DNA of 36,719 nt. It comes from an uncultured Rikenella sp. Its GTDB lineage: Bacteria > Bacteroidota > Bacteroidia > Bacteroidales > Rikenellaceae. The DNA is taken from the NCBI RefSeq assembly GCF_947628055.1, contig NZ_CANQYJ010000011.1, forward strand, positions 1-36,719, written 5' to 3'. Position 1 is the first letter of the stretch, and every line of letters begins with the position of its first letter. Positions 15,960 to 24,786 of this stretch are shown piece after piece. A program made the translations under genes and the position numbers. The notes under the pieces were generated by a model, which saw only the letters and a list, made by a program, of their open reading frames with translations, was not told where the DNA came from and searched no databases.

Positions 15960-17741
15960 ATGGAAAACAAGGTGGACAAAATCGTGGCGCAACGCGCGCA
16001 GCAGTGGCTCGACGGCGGGTTCGATGCGGAGACTAAGGCGGAGGTGCGGCGGATGATGGAGAGCGATCCGAAGGAGCTGACGGAATCGTTTTATCAGACG
16101 CTGGAATTCGGGACGGGCGGTTTGCGGGGGATTATGGGGGTGGGAACCAACCGGATGAATGTCTATACGGTGGGGATGGCGACGCAGGGGTTGGCGAACT
16201 ACCTCAAGAAATCTTTCCCGGCAGAGGCGAAGATCGCAGGGGGGATTTCGGTGGCGGTGGCGCATGATTGCAGGAACAACAGCGACCTGTTTGCGAAGAC
16301 CACGGCAGAGGTGTTTGCGGCGAACGGGTTTACGGTCTATCTGTTCGATGCGCTGCGGCCGACGCCGGAGCTTAGCTTTGCCATCCGGTACTTGCATTGT
16401 ATGAGCGGGGTGGTGGTGACGGCGTCGCACAATCCGAAGGAATACAACGGGTATAAGGCCTATTGGAACGACGGGGCGCAGGTGATTGCGCCGCACGATG
16501 TCAATATTATCGAGGAGGTCAATAAGATCGAGGATGTTTCGCAGGTTCGCTTTTCGGGGGCGGAGACGGCCGGAGGGCGTATTGTTATGATCGGCGAGGA
16601 GGTCGATCGGGCTTATCTGGATAGGATTGCGGGGCTGTCGCTGTCGCCGGAGGCGGTGCGGGCGAATGAAGGGATGGGGATCGTCTATACTCCGATACAT
16701 GGGACGGGGGTGCGGTTAGTGCCGGCTTCGTTGGCGAGGTACGGGTTCCGGAATGTGATCCATGTGCCGGAACAGGATGTCAATGACGGGAATTTCCCGA
16801 CGGTGGTGTCGCCGAATCCGGAGGAACCGTCGGCGTTGAAACTGGCGATAGCGAAGGCGGATGCCACGGGGGCGGATTTGGTCATTGCGACCGACCCGGA
16901 TGCCGACCGGATCGGGATCGCGGTGCGGCAGGCGCAGACTGAAGGGGGCGGGATGCTGTTGCTGAACGGGAACCAGACGGGGACGCTGCTTACTTATTAT
17001 CTGTTGGAACGGTGGAAAGAGCTCGGACGGTTGCATCCGGGCGAGGGTAAGGAGTTCGTGGTGAAGACCATTGTGACGACGGAACTCATTGCGCGGATTG
17101 CAGCTTCGTTTGGGGTGGAATGCTATGACGTGCTGACGGGATTCAAGTTCATCGCGGCGGTGATTCGGGAGAATGAGGGGAAGAAACAGTTTATCGGGGG
17201 GGGGGAAGAAAGCTACGGCTATTTGATCGGGGACTCGGTGCGGGACAAGGATGCGGTGGCGAGCGCTTCGATGGTGGCCGAATGTGCGGCGTGGGCGAAA
17301 CATACGGGGAAAGGGTCGCTCTTGGATTTGCTCAAGGCGATCTATGTGAAGTACGGATTCTTCAAGGAAGGCTTGGTGTCGGTGGTGCGCAAGGGGAAGG
17401 AGGGGCAGCAGGAGATCCGGCAGATGATGGTCGATCTCCGGAATCAGCCGCCGAAAGAGTTGGGCGGTTCGCCGGTGGTCGAAGTGCGGGATTACCAGGG
17501 GCAGTATAAAGTGGTCAAGGGGGTTCGGGAGGCGATGGATCATCTGCCGAAGTCGGACGTGCTTCAATTCGTGACGGAGGACTCGACGATCGTGTCGATC
17601 CGGCCTTCCGGGACGGAACCGAAGATCAAGTTCTACTTCGGGGTGCGGGAACCGCTCTCGGATGTTGCGGCTTATGATGCGGTCAATGCGCAGTTGGGCG
17701 AGAAGATCGAACGGATCAAACGGGAGTTGAAGCTGGTTTGA
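15960..17741 (+). CDS. alpha-D-phosphohexomutase (phosphoglucomutase/phosphomannomutase)
   Basis: This 593-residue cytosolic enzyme interconverts hexose 1- and 6-phosphates. The phosphoserine loop is TASHNPKEYNGYK, with the catalytic serine at about residue 156. The metal-binding loop is DPDADRIGIAV, the sugar-binding loop is GGGEESYGYLIGD, and the phosphate-binding loop is RPSGTEPKIKFY, so all four family signatures are present. The start at the ATG of 15960 is preferred to an upstream TTG because it fits the promoter and the MENKVDKIV opening. This is the long PGM2-like type; glucose versus mannose preference cannot be told by eye. It acts on alpha-anomers, so it does not duplicate PgmB, which takes the beta-anomer. 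Confidence 0.92.
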   Translation: MENKVDKIVAQRAQQWLDGGFDAETKAEVRRMMESDPKELTESFYQTLEFGTGGLRGIMGVGTNRMNVYTVGMATQGLANYLKKSFPAEAKIAGGISVAVAHDCRNNSDLFAKTTAEVFAANGFTVYLFDALRPTPELSFAIRYLHCMSGVVVTASHNPKEYNGYKAYWNDGAQVIAPHDVNIIEEVNKIEDVSQVRFSGAETAGGRIVMIGEEVDRAYLDRIAGLSLSPEAVRANEGMGIVYTPIHGTGVRLVPASLARYGFRNVIHVPEQDVNDGNFPTVVSPNPEEPSALKLAIAKADATGADLVIATDPDADRIGIAVRQAQTEGGGMLLLNGNQTGTLLTYYLLERWKELGRLHPGEGKEFVVKTIVTTELIARIAASFGVECYDVLTGFKFIAAVIRENEGKKQFIGGGEESYGYLIGDSVRDKDAVASASMVAECAAWAKHTGKGSLLDLLKAIYVKYGFFKEGLVSVVRKGKEGQQEIRQMMVDLRNQPPKELGGSPVVEVRDYQGQYKVVKGVREAMDHLPKSDVLQFVTEDSTIVSIRPSGTEPKIKFYFGVREPLSDVAAYDAVNAQLGEKIERIKRELKLV

Positions 17742-17772
17742 CGGGATTAGTAGGGGGGAGGCTTGGACTGCG

Positions 17773-18546
17773 ATGACGGAATTGACTTTTCTGGGAACCG
17801 GCACCTCGCAAGGGGTGCCGATGATCGGTTGCGACTGTGAGGTTTGCAGGTCGGGGGATGCGCGGGATCGTCGGCTGCGGTCGTCGGTGTTAGTGACGAC
17901 GGATAGCGGAGTGCGGATCGTGATCGACACGGGGCCGGATTTCAGGTATCAGATGCTGCGCGAGCATGTCGGGAAAATCGACGGCATTTTGTACACCCAC
18001 GGGCATATGGATCATGTGGGAGGGATGGACGATGTACGGGGGTTCAACTACGTGATGCAGCGGCCGGTGGACGTGTGGTGCGAGCCGCGGGTCGAGGAGA
18101 CTTTGCGGCGGGTGTTCGACTATGCCTTCACGGAACCGAAGTATCCGGGGGTGCCGGAAGTGGTGTTGCATCCGATTCTCTCTCCTGCGGAGGCGTTCGA
18201 GGTGCACGGGGTGCGGGTGGTGCCGATTCGCGGGATGCATTACCGATTGCCTGTGCTGGGGTTTCGGATCGGGAATATCGCTTACCTGACGGATATGAAT
18301 GCGATCGAGCCGGCGGAGATTGACAAGTTCAGGGGGGTGGATGTACTGGTGATCAATGCGTTGCGGCGGGAGAAACACATTTCGCATTTTACGTTGGACG
18401 AAGCGTTGGCGGTGATTGAGGCGGCGGGGCCGGGGAGGGCGTACCTGACGCATATCTCGCACCAGTTGGGACGGTACGAAGATTTGCTGCGGGTTCTGCC
18501 GAAAGGTGTTTTTCCGGCTTACGACGGGTTGAAAATCAGGGCATAA
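17773..18546 (+). CDS. metallo-beta-lactamase fold hydrolase (PhnP-like)
   Basis: This 257-residue protein has the metallo-beta-lactamase zinc motif THGHMDHVGG (H76, H78, D80, H81) and a later YLTHISHQLG histidine. The N-terminus FLGTGTSQGVPMIGCDCEVC, with paired cysteines, is typical of the PhnP/cyclic phosphodiesterase-like subgroup. Members of that subgroup split phosphodiesters, but the substrate here cannot be fixed; no phn genes are nearby. No signal peptide is present. It begins 31 bases after the phosphohexomutase and ends 18 bases before the SDR gene, so co-transcription is likely. Confidence 0.87.
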   Translation: MTELTFLGTGTSQGVPMIGCDCEVCRSGDARDRRLRSSVLVTTDSGVRIVIDTGPDFRYQMLREHVGKIDGILYTHGHMDHVGGMDDVRGFNYVMQRPVDVWCEPRVEETLRRVFDYAFTEPKYPGVPEVVLHPILSPAEAFEVHGVRVVPIRGMHYRLPVLGFRIGNIAYLTDMNAIEPAEIDKFRGVDVLVINALRREKHISHFTLDEALAVIEAAGPGRAYLTHISHQLGRYEDLLRVLPKGVFPAYDGLKIRA

Positions 18547-18564
18547 TGAATGTAAAATAAGGCT

Positions 18565-19371
18565 ATGATGGATTTTAAGGACAAGGTGGTGGTGGTGACG
18601 GGGGCTTCGTCGGGGATCGGCGCGGCGCTGGCGCGCAGTTTCTCGGCCAGGGGGGCGCATGTGGTGGCGGGGGCGAGGTCGATGGACAAGTTGGAGGCGG
18701 TGGTCGCTTCTTTGCCGGTGCGCTCTTTGGCGGTACAGTGCGATGTTTCGCGGGAAGAGGACTGCAAACGCTTGATTCAGGCGGGAGTGGATGCTTTCGG
18801 GCGGATCGACGTGCTGGTCAATAATGCCGGGATTTCGATGCGGGCTTTATTTGATGAGGTGGACTTGGATGTCTTGCGGCGGTTGATGGATACCAATTTC
18901 TGGGGATGTGTCTACTGCACGAAATATGCGCTGCCTTACATACAGGCTTCGCGCGGGTCGATCGTGGGGATTTCGTCGGTGGCGGGATTCCACGGCTTGC
19001 CGGGGAGGACGGGATATTCGGCGTCGAAGTATGCGATGCAGGGGCTGTTGGAGACGGTGCGGATCGAGAATTTGAAGAAAGGGGTGCATGTCTTGATCGT
19101 GGCGCCGGGATTTACGGCTTCCAACGTGCGGTTCGCGGCGCTTACGGCGGACGGATCGCAGCAGGGGAGGTCGCCGCGCGAGGAGGGCAAGATGATGACG
19201 GCGGACGAGGCGGCGGAACGGATCGTGCGGGCTATCGCCAAACGCAAACGAACCTTGTTGATGGATTTCGACGGCAAGGCGACGCGGATTCTGAAATTCT
19301 GGGCGCCGGGGTGGCTGGACAGGTTGTACTACAACCATATGGCGAAGGAACCGGACTCGCCGTTCAAGTAA
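18565..19371 (+). CDS. short-chain dehydrogenase/reductase
   Basis: This 268-residue classical SDR oxidoreductase has the cofactor motif TGASSGIG at residues 12-19, NNAG near 86-89, and the catalytic set S138, Y151 and K155 in the YSASK form. The absence of an acidic residue at the end of the second strand and the presence of ARSMDK suggest NADP(H), which is inference. The C-terminal LLMDFDGKATRILKFWAPGWLDRLYY is hydrophobic and resembles SDR7-type members that may touch the membrane. Two adjacent ATGs occur at the start. Substrate is unknown. It follows the MBL gene by 18 bases. Confidence 0.88.
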   Translation: MMDFKDKVVVVTGASSGIGAALARSFSARGAHVVAGARSMDKLEAVVASLPVRSLAVQCDVSREEDCKRLIQAGVDAFGRIDVLVNNAGISMRALFDEVDLDVLRRLMDTNFWGCVYCTKYALPYIQASRGSIVGISSVAGFHGLPGRTGYSASKYAMQGLLETVRIENLKKGVHVLIVAPGFTASNVRFAALTADGSQQGRSPREEGKMMTADEAAERIVRAIAKRKRTLLMDFDGKATRILKFWAPGWLDRLYYNHMAKEPDSPFK

Positions 19372-19447
19372 ACGGTAGTATAAGGCTCGAACTCGGTTTG
19401 CGGGGGCGAGAGCTAAAGAAATGGACATGCAAAATACCTAATATACG

Positions 19448-19915
19448 ATGTTGAAAGCAGGGGACAAGGCGCCGGATTTTACGGCATCGGATCAAAATGG
19501 CGAACCCGTCACACTCCACGGTGTGCTGGGCTGCGGAAAAAAAGTCATACTTTATTTTTACCCGAAAGATAATACGCCGGGATGTACGGCAGAAGCTTGT
19601 TCACTCAGGGACGGGTATCACGAACTGCTGGAACGCGGGTTTGTGGTGCTGGGGGTGAGCGGGGACAGCGCGGCCTCGCACCGGCGGTTCATCGAAAAAC
19701 AGGAACTGCCGTTTACGCTGTTGGTCGATGCCGACCATGCCGTTGCGGAGGCCTATGGGACGTGGGGTGAAAAACGCTTTATGGGGCGGACTTATATGGG
19801 GATGCTGCGTACTACATTTATCATAGGTACGGACGGCGTAATTGAAAAAGTGTTTGAAAAGGTGAATACCAAGGATCATTTCGGGCAGATACTCGAGGCA
19901 TACGAGGATCGGTAA
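19448..19915 (+). CDS. bcp: thiol peroxidase, Bcp/PrxQ type
   Basis: This 155-residue peroxiredoxin reduces hydroperoxides using thioredoxin. The motif YPKDNTPGCTAEACSLRD carries the peroxidatic cysteine C46 and, five residues on, the likely resolving cysteine C51, the standard alpha-helical arrangement of this subfamily. The rest (VLGVSGDSAASHRRFIEKQ, PFTLLVDADHAVAEAYGTWG) is typical. Cytosolic. It sits 32 bases before recA, so the two stress-related genes may share transcripts. TrxA encoded at 7248 is the natural reductant. Confidence 0.95.
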   Translation: MLKAGDKAPDFTASDQNGEPVTLHGVLGCGKKVILYFYPKDNTPGCTAEACSLRDGYHELLERGFVVLGVSGDSAASHRRFIEKQELPFTLLVDADHAVAEAYGTWGEKRFMGRTYMGMLRTTFIIGTDGVIEKVFEKVNTKDHFGQILEAYEDR

Positions 19916-19947
19916 ATCAATAACAATTTAGATTACAGAATAAAAGA

Positions 19948-21021
19948 ATGGCAGAAGAAAAAGAAAAAGCCCCGGCGGCTAAGGCGGCGGGAACGGAAAA
20001 GGCAGCCGCCCCAAAAAGACCGGAGATTCCGGCCGAGAAGCTCAAGGTGCTTCAGGCGGCGATGGATAAGCTCGAAAAAGATTTCGGCAAAGGAACCATT
20101 ATGCGTATGAGCGACCATGTGGTAGCCGATGTGCCGGTCATATCGTCGGGATCGATCGGGTTGGACCATGCGCTGGGGATCGGCGGGTATCCGCGGGGGA
20201 GGATCGTGGAGATTTACGGGCCGGAATCGTCGGGGAAGACGACCCTCGCGATTCACGCGATCGCCGAGGCGCAGAAAGCGGGCGGCATTGCCGCGTTTAT
20301 CGATGCCGAACATGCTTTCGACCGGTTTTATGCCGAAAAATTAGGCGTCGATGTGGATAACCTGCTGATCTCGCAACCGGATAACGGAGAGCAGGCGCTG
20401 GAGATTGCCGACCATTTGATCCGTTCGAGTGCGATTGACATCGTGGTGATCGACTCGGTGGCTGCGTTGACCCCGAAAGCCGAGATCGAAGGCGAAATGG
20501 GGGATGCCAAGGTGGGCTTGCAGGCCAGATTGATGTCGCAGGCGTTGCGCAAGCTGACCTCGAGCATCAGCAAAACCAATACGCTGTGCATCTTTATCAA
20601 CCAGCTGCGCGAGAAAATCGGCGTGATGTTCGGCAATCCGGAAACCACCACGGGGGGGAATGCCCTGAAATTCTATGCGTCGATCCGGATCGATGTTCGC
20701 AAAGGGGCGGCGGTGAAGGACGGCGAGGAGGCGACGGGGAACCGCACGAAAGTCAAAGTCGTGAAAAACAAAATGGCGCCGCCGTTCAGACGGGCCGAGT
20801 TCGATATCGTTTTCGGCGAAGGGATTTCCAAAATCGGCGAGATTATCGACTGGGGCGTGGAATTCAATATCATCAAGAAGAGTGGTTCGTGGTTCTCGTA
20901 TGGCGACCGGAAATTGGCGCAGGGACGCGATGCGGTCAAAAACCTGCTGATGCAGGATACCGCACTGGCCGAAGAGTTGGAGGCAAAGGTGCGGGCGGCT
21001 TTCGACAATGCGGCGGAGTAA
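19948..21021 (+). CDS. recA: recombinase RecA
   Basis: RecA forms ATP-dependent filaments on single-stranded DNA, catalyses strand exchange and stimulates LexA-type cleavage. The 357 residues include Walker A GPESSGKT at 91-98, [28 protein letters not shown] (Walker B region), the L2 loop region [21 protein letters not shown] and a complete C-terminal domain. An Ala/Lys-rich N-terminal extension of about 25 residues precedes the core; such tails vary between Bacteroidota. No SOS-box-like palindrome is obvious upstream in the 32-base gap. A strong terminator follows. Confidence 0.98.
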   Translation: MAEEKEKAPAAKAAGTEKAAAPKRPEIPAEKLKVLQAAMDKLEKDFGKGTIMRMSDHVVADVPVISSGSIGLDHALGIGGYPRGRIVEIYGPESSGKTTLAIHAIAEAQKAGGIAAFIDAEHAFDRFYAEKLGVDVDNLLISQPDNGEQALEIADHLIRSSAIDIVVIDSVAALTPKAEIEGEMGDAKVGLQARLMSQALRKLTSSISKTNTLCIFINQLREKIGVMFGNPETTTGGNALKFYASIRIDVRKGAAVKDGEEATGNRTKVKVVKNKMAPPFRRAEFDIVFGEGISKIGEIIDWGVEFNIIKKSGSWFSYGDRKLAQGRDAVKNLLMQDTALAEELEAKVRAAFDNAAE

Positions 21022-21050
21022 TCGGACATTTTTCTGCTCAGATTCATCGG

Positions 21051-21086
21051 CGGGCATTCATTTTATAACGAATGCCCGTTTTTTTT
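21051..21086 (+). terminator. recA intrinsic terminator
   Basis: CGGGCATTC (21051-21059) pairs with GAATGCCCG (21070-21078) over a 10-base AT-rich loop and is followed by eight T's. This is a textbook intrinsic terminator 29 bases after the recA stop. Confidence 0.92.
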
Positions 21087-21120
21087 ACGGCAGAGTGACG
21101 AATTATTCCCGGAAAAATTA

Positions 21121-21128
21121 TATCTTGG
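21121..21128 (+). promoter_or_regulatory. possible -7 element for the RSH gene
   Basis: TATCTTGG is one base off TAnnTTTG and ends 19 bases before the RSH start. The gene needs its own promoter because the recA terminator lies upstream. No -33 element is clear. Confidence 0.25.
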
Positions 21129-21147
21129 GTGTCGAAAAACGCGAATT

Positions 21148-23445
21148 ATGTCAGACTCGAGCCCTTCCTCCGGAGCAGTTCTGACCGTTCCTGCCGGATT
21201 GGCGGGGGCGGAAAGGAAGCCGGCGGCGGAAAGTTACGATAAAGATGAATTGATGGTCCAGCAGCAATTCGACGAGTTGCTGGAGCGTTGTGCGCCTATA
21301 TGCAAAAGCGAGGAGGATTACGACCGGATCCGGCAGGCATTCTATTTTGCCAATGAAGCGCATAAGGGGGTGAAACGGCATTCGGGCGAACCGTATATCA
21401 CCCATCCGCTGGCAGTGGCCCGGATCGTGGTGGTGGAGATCGGATTAGGGGTGAAGTCGGTGATGGCCGCTTTGCTGCATGATGTGGTGGAGGATACGGA
21501 TTATACGGTCGAGGACATCGAACATCGTTTCGGAGCCAAAGTGGCCTCGATGGTGGACGGGCTGACCAAATTAGAAGGGGCTTTCTCACAGGATATTTCC
21601 AAGCAGGCGGAGAATTTCAAAAAAATGCTCCTGACACTGTCTGACGATATACGGGTCTGTCTGATCAAGATCGCCGACCGGCTGCACAATATGCGGACGC
21701 TGGGGGCCATGCCCAAGCACAAGCAGATGAAGATCGCTTCGGAGACGATCTACCTCTTTGCACCGCTGGCCCATCGGTTGGGGCTGTATACGATCAAGAC
21801 CGAGTTCGAGGATTTGAGCCTCAAATACCGTTTCCCGGACGAGTACAACCAGATCAAGCAGAAACTGGCCGATACGGAGCCGCAGCGGCTGCAATTCATC
21901 GAGAAATTCAACCCGCCGATCATCGAGAAACTCAAGGAAAACAACATCGAATTCGAGATCTCGGGACGGGTCAAGTCGGTCTATTCGATCTGGAAGAAGA
22001 TGAAACGCAAACAGGTCTCGTTTGAAGAAATTTACGACCTGTTCGCCATCCGGATCGTCTTCAAGCCCTCGCCGCTGATCCCGGAAAAATCGCAATGCTG
22101 GCATGTATATTCCTTGATTACAGATATATACAAGCCCAAGCCGGATCGAATCCGGGACTGGGTCAATATTCCGAAAGCCAATGGATACGAGGCGCTACAT
22201 TGTACGGTCATGGGGCCGGAGGGGATTTGGGTCGAGGTGCAGATCCGTTCGGTAAGGATGGACGAGATTGCGGAGCGCGGTTTTGCGGCGCACTGGAAAT
22301 ACAAGATGGAAGGAAAGGGCGGGGGAGAGGTAGGCGGAGATAACGAATTGGATCAATGGCTGGCGCAGCTCAGGGAGGCGTTGAACAGCCCGTCGGAAGA
22401 TGCCGTGGAGTTCATGGATAATTTTAAACTGAACCTGCAGGTATCCGAGATCGTGGTATTCACGCCGAACGGGGAATCCAAAACGATGCCGAAAGGGGCC
22501 ACGGTACTGGACTTCGCCTATGAAATCCACTCGAAGATCGGTAACCGGGCGATCGGGGCCAAGGTCAATTACAAGATCACGCCGCTGTATGCGGAGATAC
22601 ACACCGGCGACCAGATCGAGATACTCACCTCGCAGAACGCGCATCCGCAGGTCGAATGGCTGGATCATATCACCACGGCGAAAGCCAGAACGCATATCAA
22701 ACAGTTCCTTAAGCGGGACGGGGAGAATAATATTCTGCGGGGGCAGGAGCTGTTCGAGGCGGAGATGAAGAAACGGGGGGTGCCTTTGCAGGCGCGGGTT
22801 TTCCGAAAGGTGCTGCCGGCCTATCATTCGTCGAGCAAGGACGAATTCTACAGCAAGTTAGGGGCGGGGATCATTCGGCTGGACGGACTGGATAAGATAC
22901 TGAAACAGAATGCGGCGAGCAAAATCATGAAATACTGGACGTTGCAGTTCGCCAATCCGTTCCGGTTCCTGAGTTCCTCTTCGGGAACGGACGGTCATTC
23001 TGCTGAAGCGGATGAGTACGAATATGTGATGGCGGAGTGCTGTAATCCGATTCCGGGAGACGAGGTAGTGGGGTTCAAAATGGATGACGGCAAGGTCGAG
23101 GTGCATAAGAAAAATTGCCACAATGCGGTGAAACTCTCGGCGCAGCATGGCGACCGGATCGTGCCGGCGAAGTGGTCGAGCGAGAAAGTGATGTCGTACT
23201 TGGCGGTGATCGAGGTTCGGGGGATCGACCGGGTGGGGATTCTGTATGATCTGGCGAAGATCATCAGCGGGGAGCTCAATATCAATATTCGTGAGCTGCA
23301 TATTCACAGCCATGACGGTATTTTCGAGGGGACGATCAGTCTGTATGTGCGCAGCAGCGAAGATTTGAAAGTGATTATGGATAAAGTGAGGTCGGCCAAA
23401 GGGGTGGAAAAAGTCAACCGGACGGAGGCTTCGATGGTGGATTGA
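21148..23445 (+). CDS. bifunctional (p)ppGpp synthetase/hydrolase (RSH)
   Basis: This 765-residue RelA/SpoT homologue makes and probably degrades the alarmone (p)ppGpp. The hydrolase HD domain is intact (HPLAVARIV, then LLHDVVEDT with H111 and D112). The synthetase domain shows GRVKSVYSIWKKM, YDLFAIRIVF, PKANGYEALHCTV, VEVQIRS and ERGFAAHWKYK. A TGS domain starts near residue 434 (IVVFTPNGESKTMPKGATVLD), and an ACT domain closes the protein (AVIEVRGIDRVGILYDLAK onward). Intact catalytic motifs in both halves argue for a bifunctional enzyme. The first 35 residues are variable and low-complexity. It is flanked by the recA terminator and a small membrane protein gene. Confidence 0.95.
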   Translation: MSDSSPSSGAVLTVPAGLAGAERKPAAESYDKDELMVQQQFDELLERCAPICKSEEDYDRIRQAFYFANEAHKGVKRHSGEPYITHPLAVARIVVVEIGLGVKSVMAALLHDVVEDTDYTVEDIEHRFGAKVASMVDGLTKLEGAFSQDISKQAENFKKMLLTLSDDIRVCLIKIADRLHNMRTLGAMPKHKQMKIASETIYLFAPLAHRLGLYTIKTEFEDLSLKYRFPDEYNQIKQKLADTEPQRLQFIEKFNPPIIEKLKENNIEFEISGRVKSVYSIWKKMKRKQVSFEEIYDLFAIRIVFKPSPLIPEKSQCWHVYSLITDIYKPKPDRIRDWVNIPKANGYEALHCTVMGPEGIWVEVQIRSVRMDEIAERGFAAHWKYKMEGKGGGEVGGDNELDQWLAQLREALNSPSEDAVEFMDNFKLNLQVSEIVVFTPNGESKTMPKGATVLDFAYEIHSKIGNRAIGAKVNYKITPLYAEIHTGDQIEILTSQNAHPQVEWLDHITTAKARTHIKQFLKRDGENNILRGQELFEAEMKKRGVPLQARVFRKVLPAYHSSSKDEFYSKLGAGIIRLDGLDKILKQNAASKIMKYWTLQFANPFRFLSSSSGTDGHSAEADEYEYVMAECCNPIPGDEVVGFKMDDGKVEVHKKNCHNAVKLSAQHGDRIVPAKWSSEKVMSYLAVIEVRGIDRVGILYDLAKIISGELNINIRELHIHSHDGIFEGTISLYVRSSEDLKVIMDKVRSAKGVEKVNRTEASMVD

Positions 23446-23536
23446 CCGCGGGGGATTGGCTTTCCTCGATGGTAACGGCTGTTGGTTTTGTGTCGGCTTT
23501 GCGGCAATCGAACCGGGATTCTTGAGAAAAACAGTT

Positions 23537-23956
23537 ATGGAAAACGAAGAAACACTAAAGATTATTAGGATTCTGGTCGTGGCGGGGGTGTTTTTATACG
23601 CGGGATGGAGTATGTTGAAAAAGAAAGCGGGAACTACTGGAGGGGCGCGGACGCTGCGGGAAAGGGGCGAGAATTTTCCTTTTCCGGAACCGGAAAACTC
23701 GGCAGAGAAAATATCGGAGGAGCCAATGATCAACGAGGGGGAGGGGGAAGAGGATAGGGTATGGAGTGCGGATAGGGAGGGGGGAGGAACGATGGCGACT
23801 GGAACCGGATTGATTGTTGCGGAAGAGGCGGCCGGCGAGGATAGCAGTAGCGATCGGGGGGAAGAATCGGGCGGGGAGCAGGAGCAGGTGGTGACGGATT
23901 TGCGGACGATCGTTATTGCTAATGAATTGTTGAAACCTAAGTACGAGGAATATTAA
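23537..23956 (+). CDS. small acidic single-pass membrane protein
   Basis: From the ATG at 23537 this encodes 139 residues. There is a short acidic start, one hydrophobic segment (IIRILVVAGVFLYAGWSML, about 9-27), a KKK stop-transfer, then a long, strongly acidic and probably disordered tail with runs of E, D, G and S. The topology would put the tail in the cytoplasm. I do not recognise a family. It lies 91 bases after the RSH gene and 30 bases before the HIT gene, in the same direction. A TTG at 23456 would extend the frame but adds no protein-like sequence. Confidence 0.6.
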   Translation: MENEETLKIIRILVVAGVFLYAGWSMLKKKAGTTGGARTLRERGENFPFPEPENSAEKISEEPMINEGEGEEDRVWSADREGGGTMATGTGLIVAEEAAGEDSSSDRGEESGGEQEQVVTDLRTIVIANELLKPKYEEY

Positions 23957-23986
23957 ATCATTTAACATAATTAAGGAGAGGTAAAA

Positions 23987-24373
23987 ATGGCTACGATATT
24001 CACTAAGATCATACGCGGGGAGATACCGGGGTACAGGATTGCAGAGGACGAGAACTATTATGCTTTTCTGGACATTCATCCGTTAGCCGAGGGGCATACG
24101 TTGGTGGTGCCGAAGAAAGAGGTCGATTACCTGTTCGATCTGGAGGAGCGGGAGTTGGCCGGATTGATGGTTTTTGCTCAGAAAGTGGCAGCGCATATCC
24201 GGAAGGCGGTTCCTTGTAAGCGGATCGGAGTGGCGGTGATCGGTCTCGATGTGCCGCATGCCCATATTCATTTGGTTCCGATCAGCGAAGGGAGCGATTT
24301 GGACTTTAGCCGGCCGAAATTGGAACTGACGCCGGAAGAGTTTAAAGCCATTCAAGCTAAAATCCAGTTTTAG
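23987..24373 (+). CDS. HIT family nucleotide-binding hydrolase
   Basis: This 128-residue histidine triad protein has the motif HAHIHL at residues 91-96. The N-terminal block IFTKIIRGEIPGYRIAEDE, with the GHTLVVPKKEVDYLFDL segment after it, is typical of HinT-like members, which hydrolyse purine nucleoside phosphoramidates or related adenylates. It differs from many family members in ending soon after the triad with a short tail. Cytosolic. A terminator with six T's follows 30 bases downstream, ending the + strand housekeeping series. Confidence 0.92.
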   Translation: MATIFTKIIRGEIPGYRIAEDENYYAFLDIHPLAEGHTLVVPKKEVDYLFDLEERELAGLMVFAQKVAAHIRKAVPCKRIGVAVIGLDVPHAHIHLVPISEGSDLDFSRPKLELTPEEFKAIQAKIQF

Positions 24374-24402
24374 GATACTTTTTTTGAGGGATGACCGCAG
24401 AG

Positions 24403-24430
24403 GGCGGGCTCGTTTGAGCCCGCCTTTTTT
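24403..24430 (+). terminator. HIT gene intrinsic terminator
   Basis: GGCGGGCTC (24403-24411) pairs with GAGCCCGCC (24416-24424) over GTTT, followed by six T's. This is a strong intrinsic terminator. Confidence 0.92.
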
Positions 24431-24443
24431 ACATAAATAGCAA

Positions 24444-24455
24444 TTACAATTGTAA
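24444..24455. promoter_or_regulatory. TTAC-N4-GTAA palindrome upstream of the XRE gene
   Basis: TTACAATTGTAA is a perfect 12-bp palindrome in the 413-bp AT-rich gap before the XRE regulator gene. Four further TTAC-N4-GTAA sites lie inside that gene. A related half site (ACAATGTAAA) follows a few bases later. A regulator binding site is inferred. The rest of this gap is AT-rich and holds only the promoter at 24735-24765. Confidence 0.5.
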
Positions 24456-24734
24456 CCGACACAATGTAAATAGGATTATGTGCATTAATGCAATATAAAT
24501 TATATTTATGTTATTTGACTTATAATCAATATTTTGAAGTATTTTATTTAAATTAGTGAGTGATGTTATAGAATCACATTTACTGCTATAATGAATCAAC
24601 AAACGGCAAAAACATATTATTATAATTTTATATGCGCCTTAATACCATATAGTTACAAATATTATATGCTTTGGAAATTCGCATTGTTTCAAAAGGGCGT
24701 ATTTTCTTATTGTTAGGAGAAATGTTGCAAGGGA

Positions 24735-24765
24735 GTTGTCGGTTTGGAAGATTAGTTTATCTTTG
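24735..24765 (+). promoter_or_regulatory. Bacteroidota promoter (-33/-7) for the XRE gene
   Basis: TATCTTTG at 24758-24765 matches TAnnTTTG. GTTG at 24735-24738 lies 19 bp upstream in the -33 position (consensus TTTG). The start codon is 21 bases downstream. Confidence 0.55.
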
Positions 24766-24786
24766 TGATGACTATACTTTACAGAA

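Noticed and set aside
15510..15960. Possible oriC next to dnaA
   Set aside because: There is an AT-rich patch but only one imperfect DnaA-box-like sequence, and no strand-composition switch.
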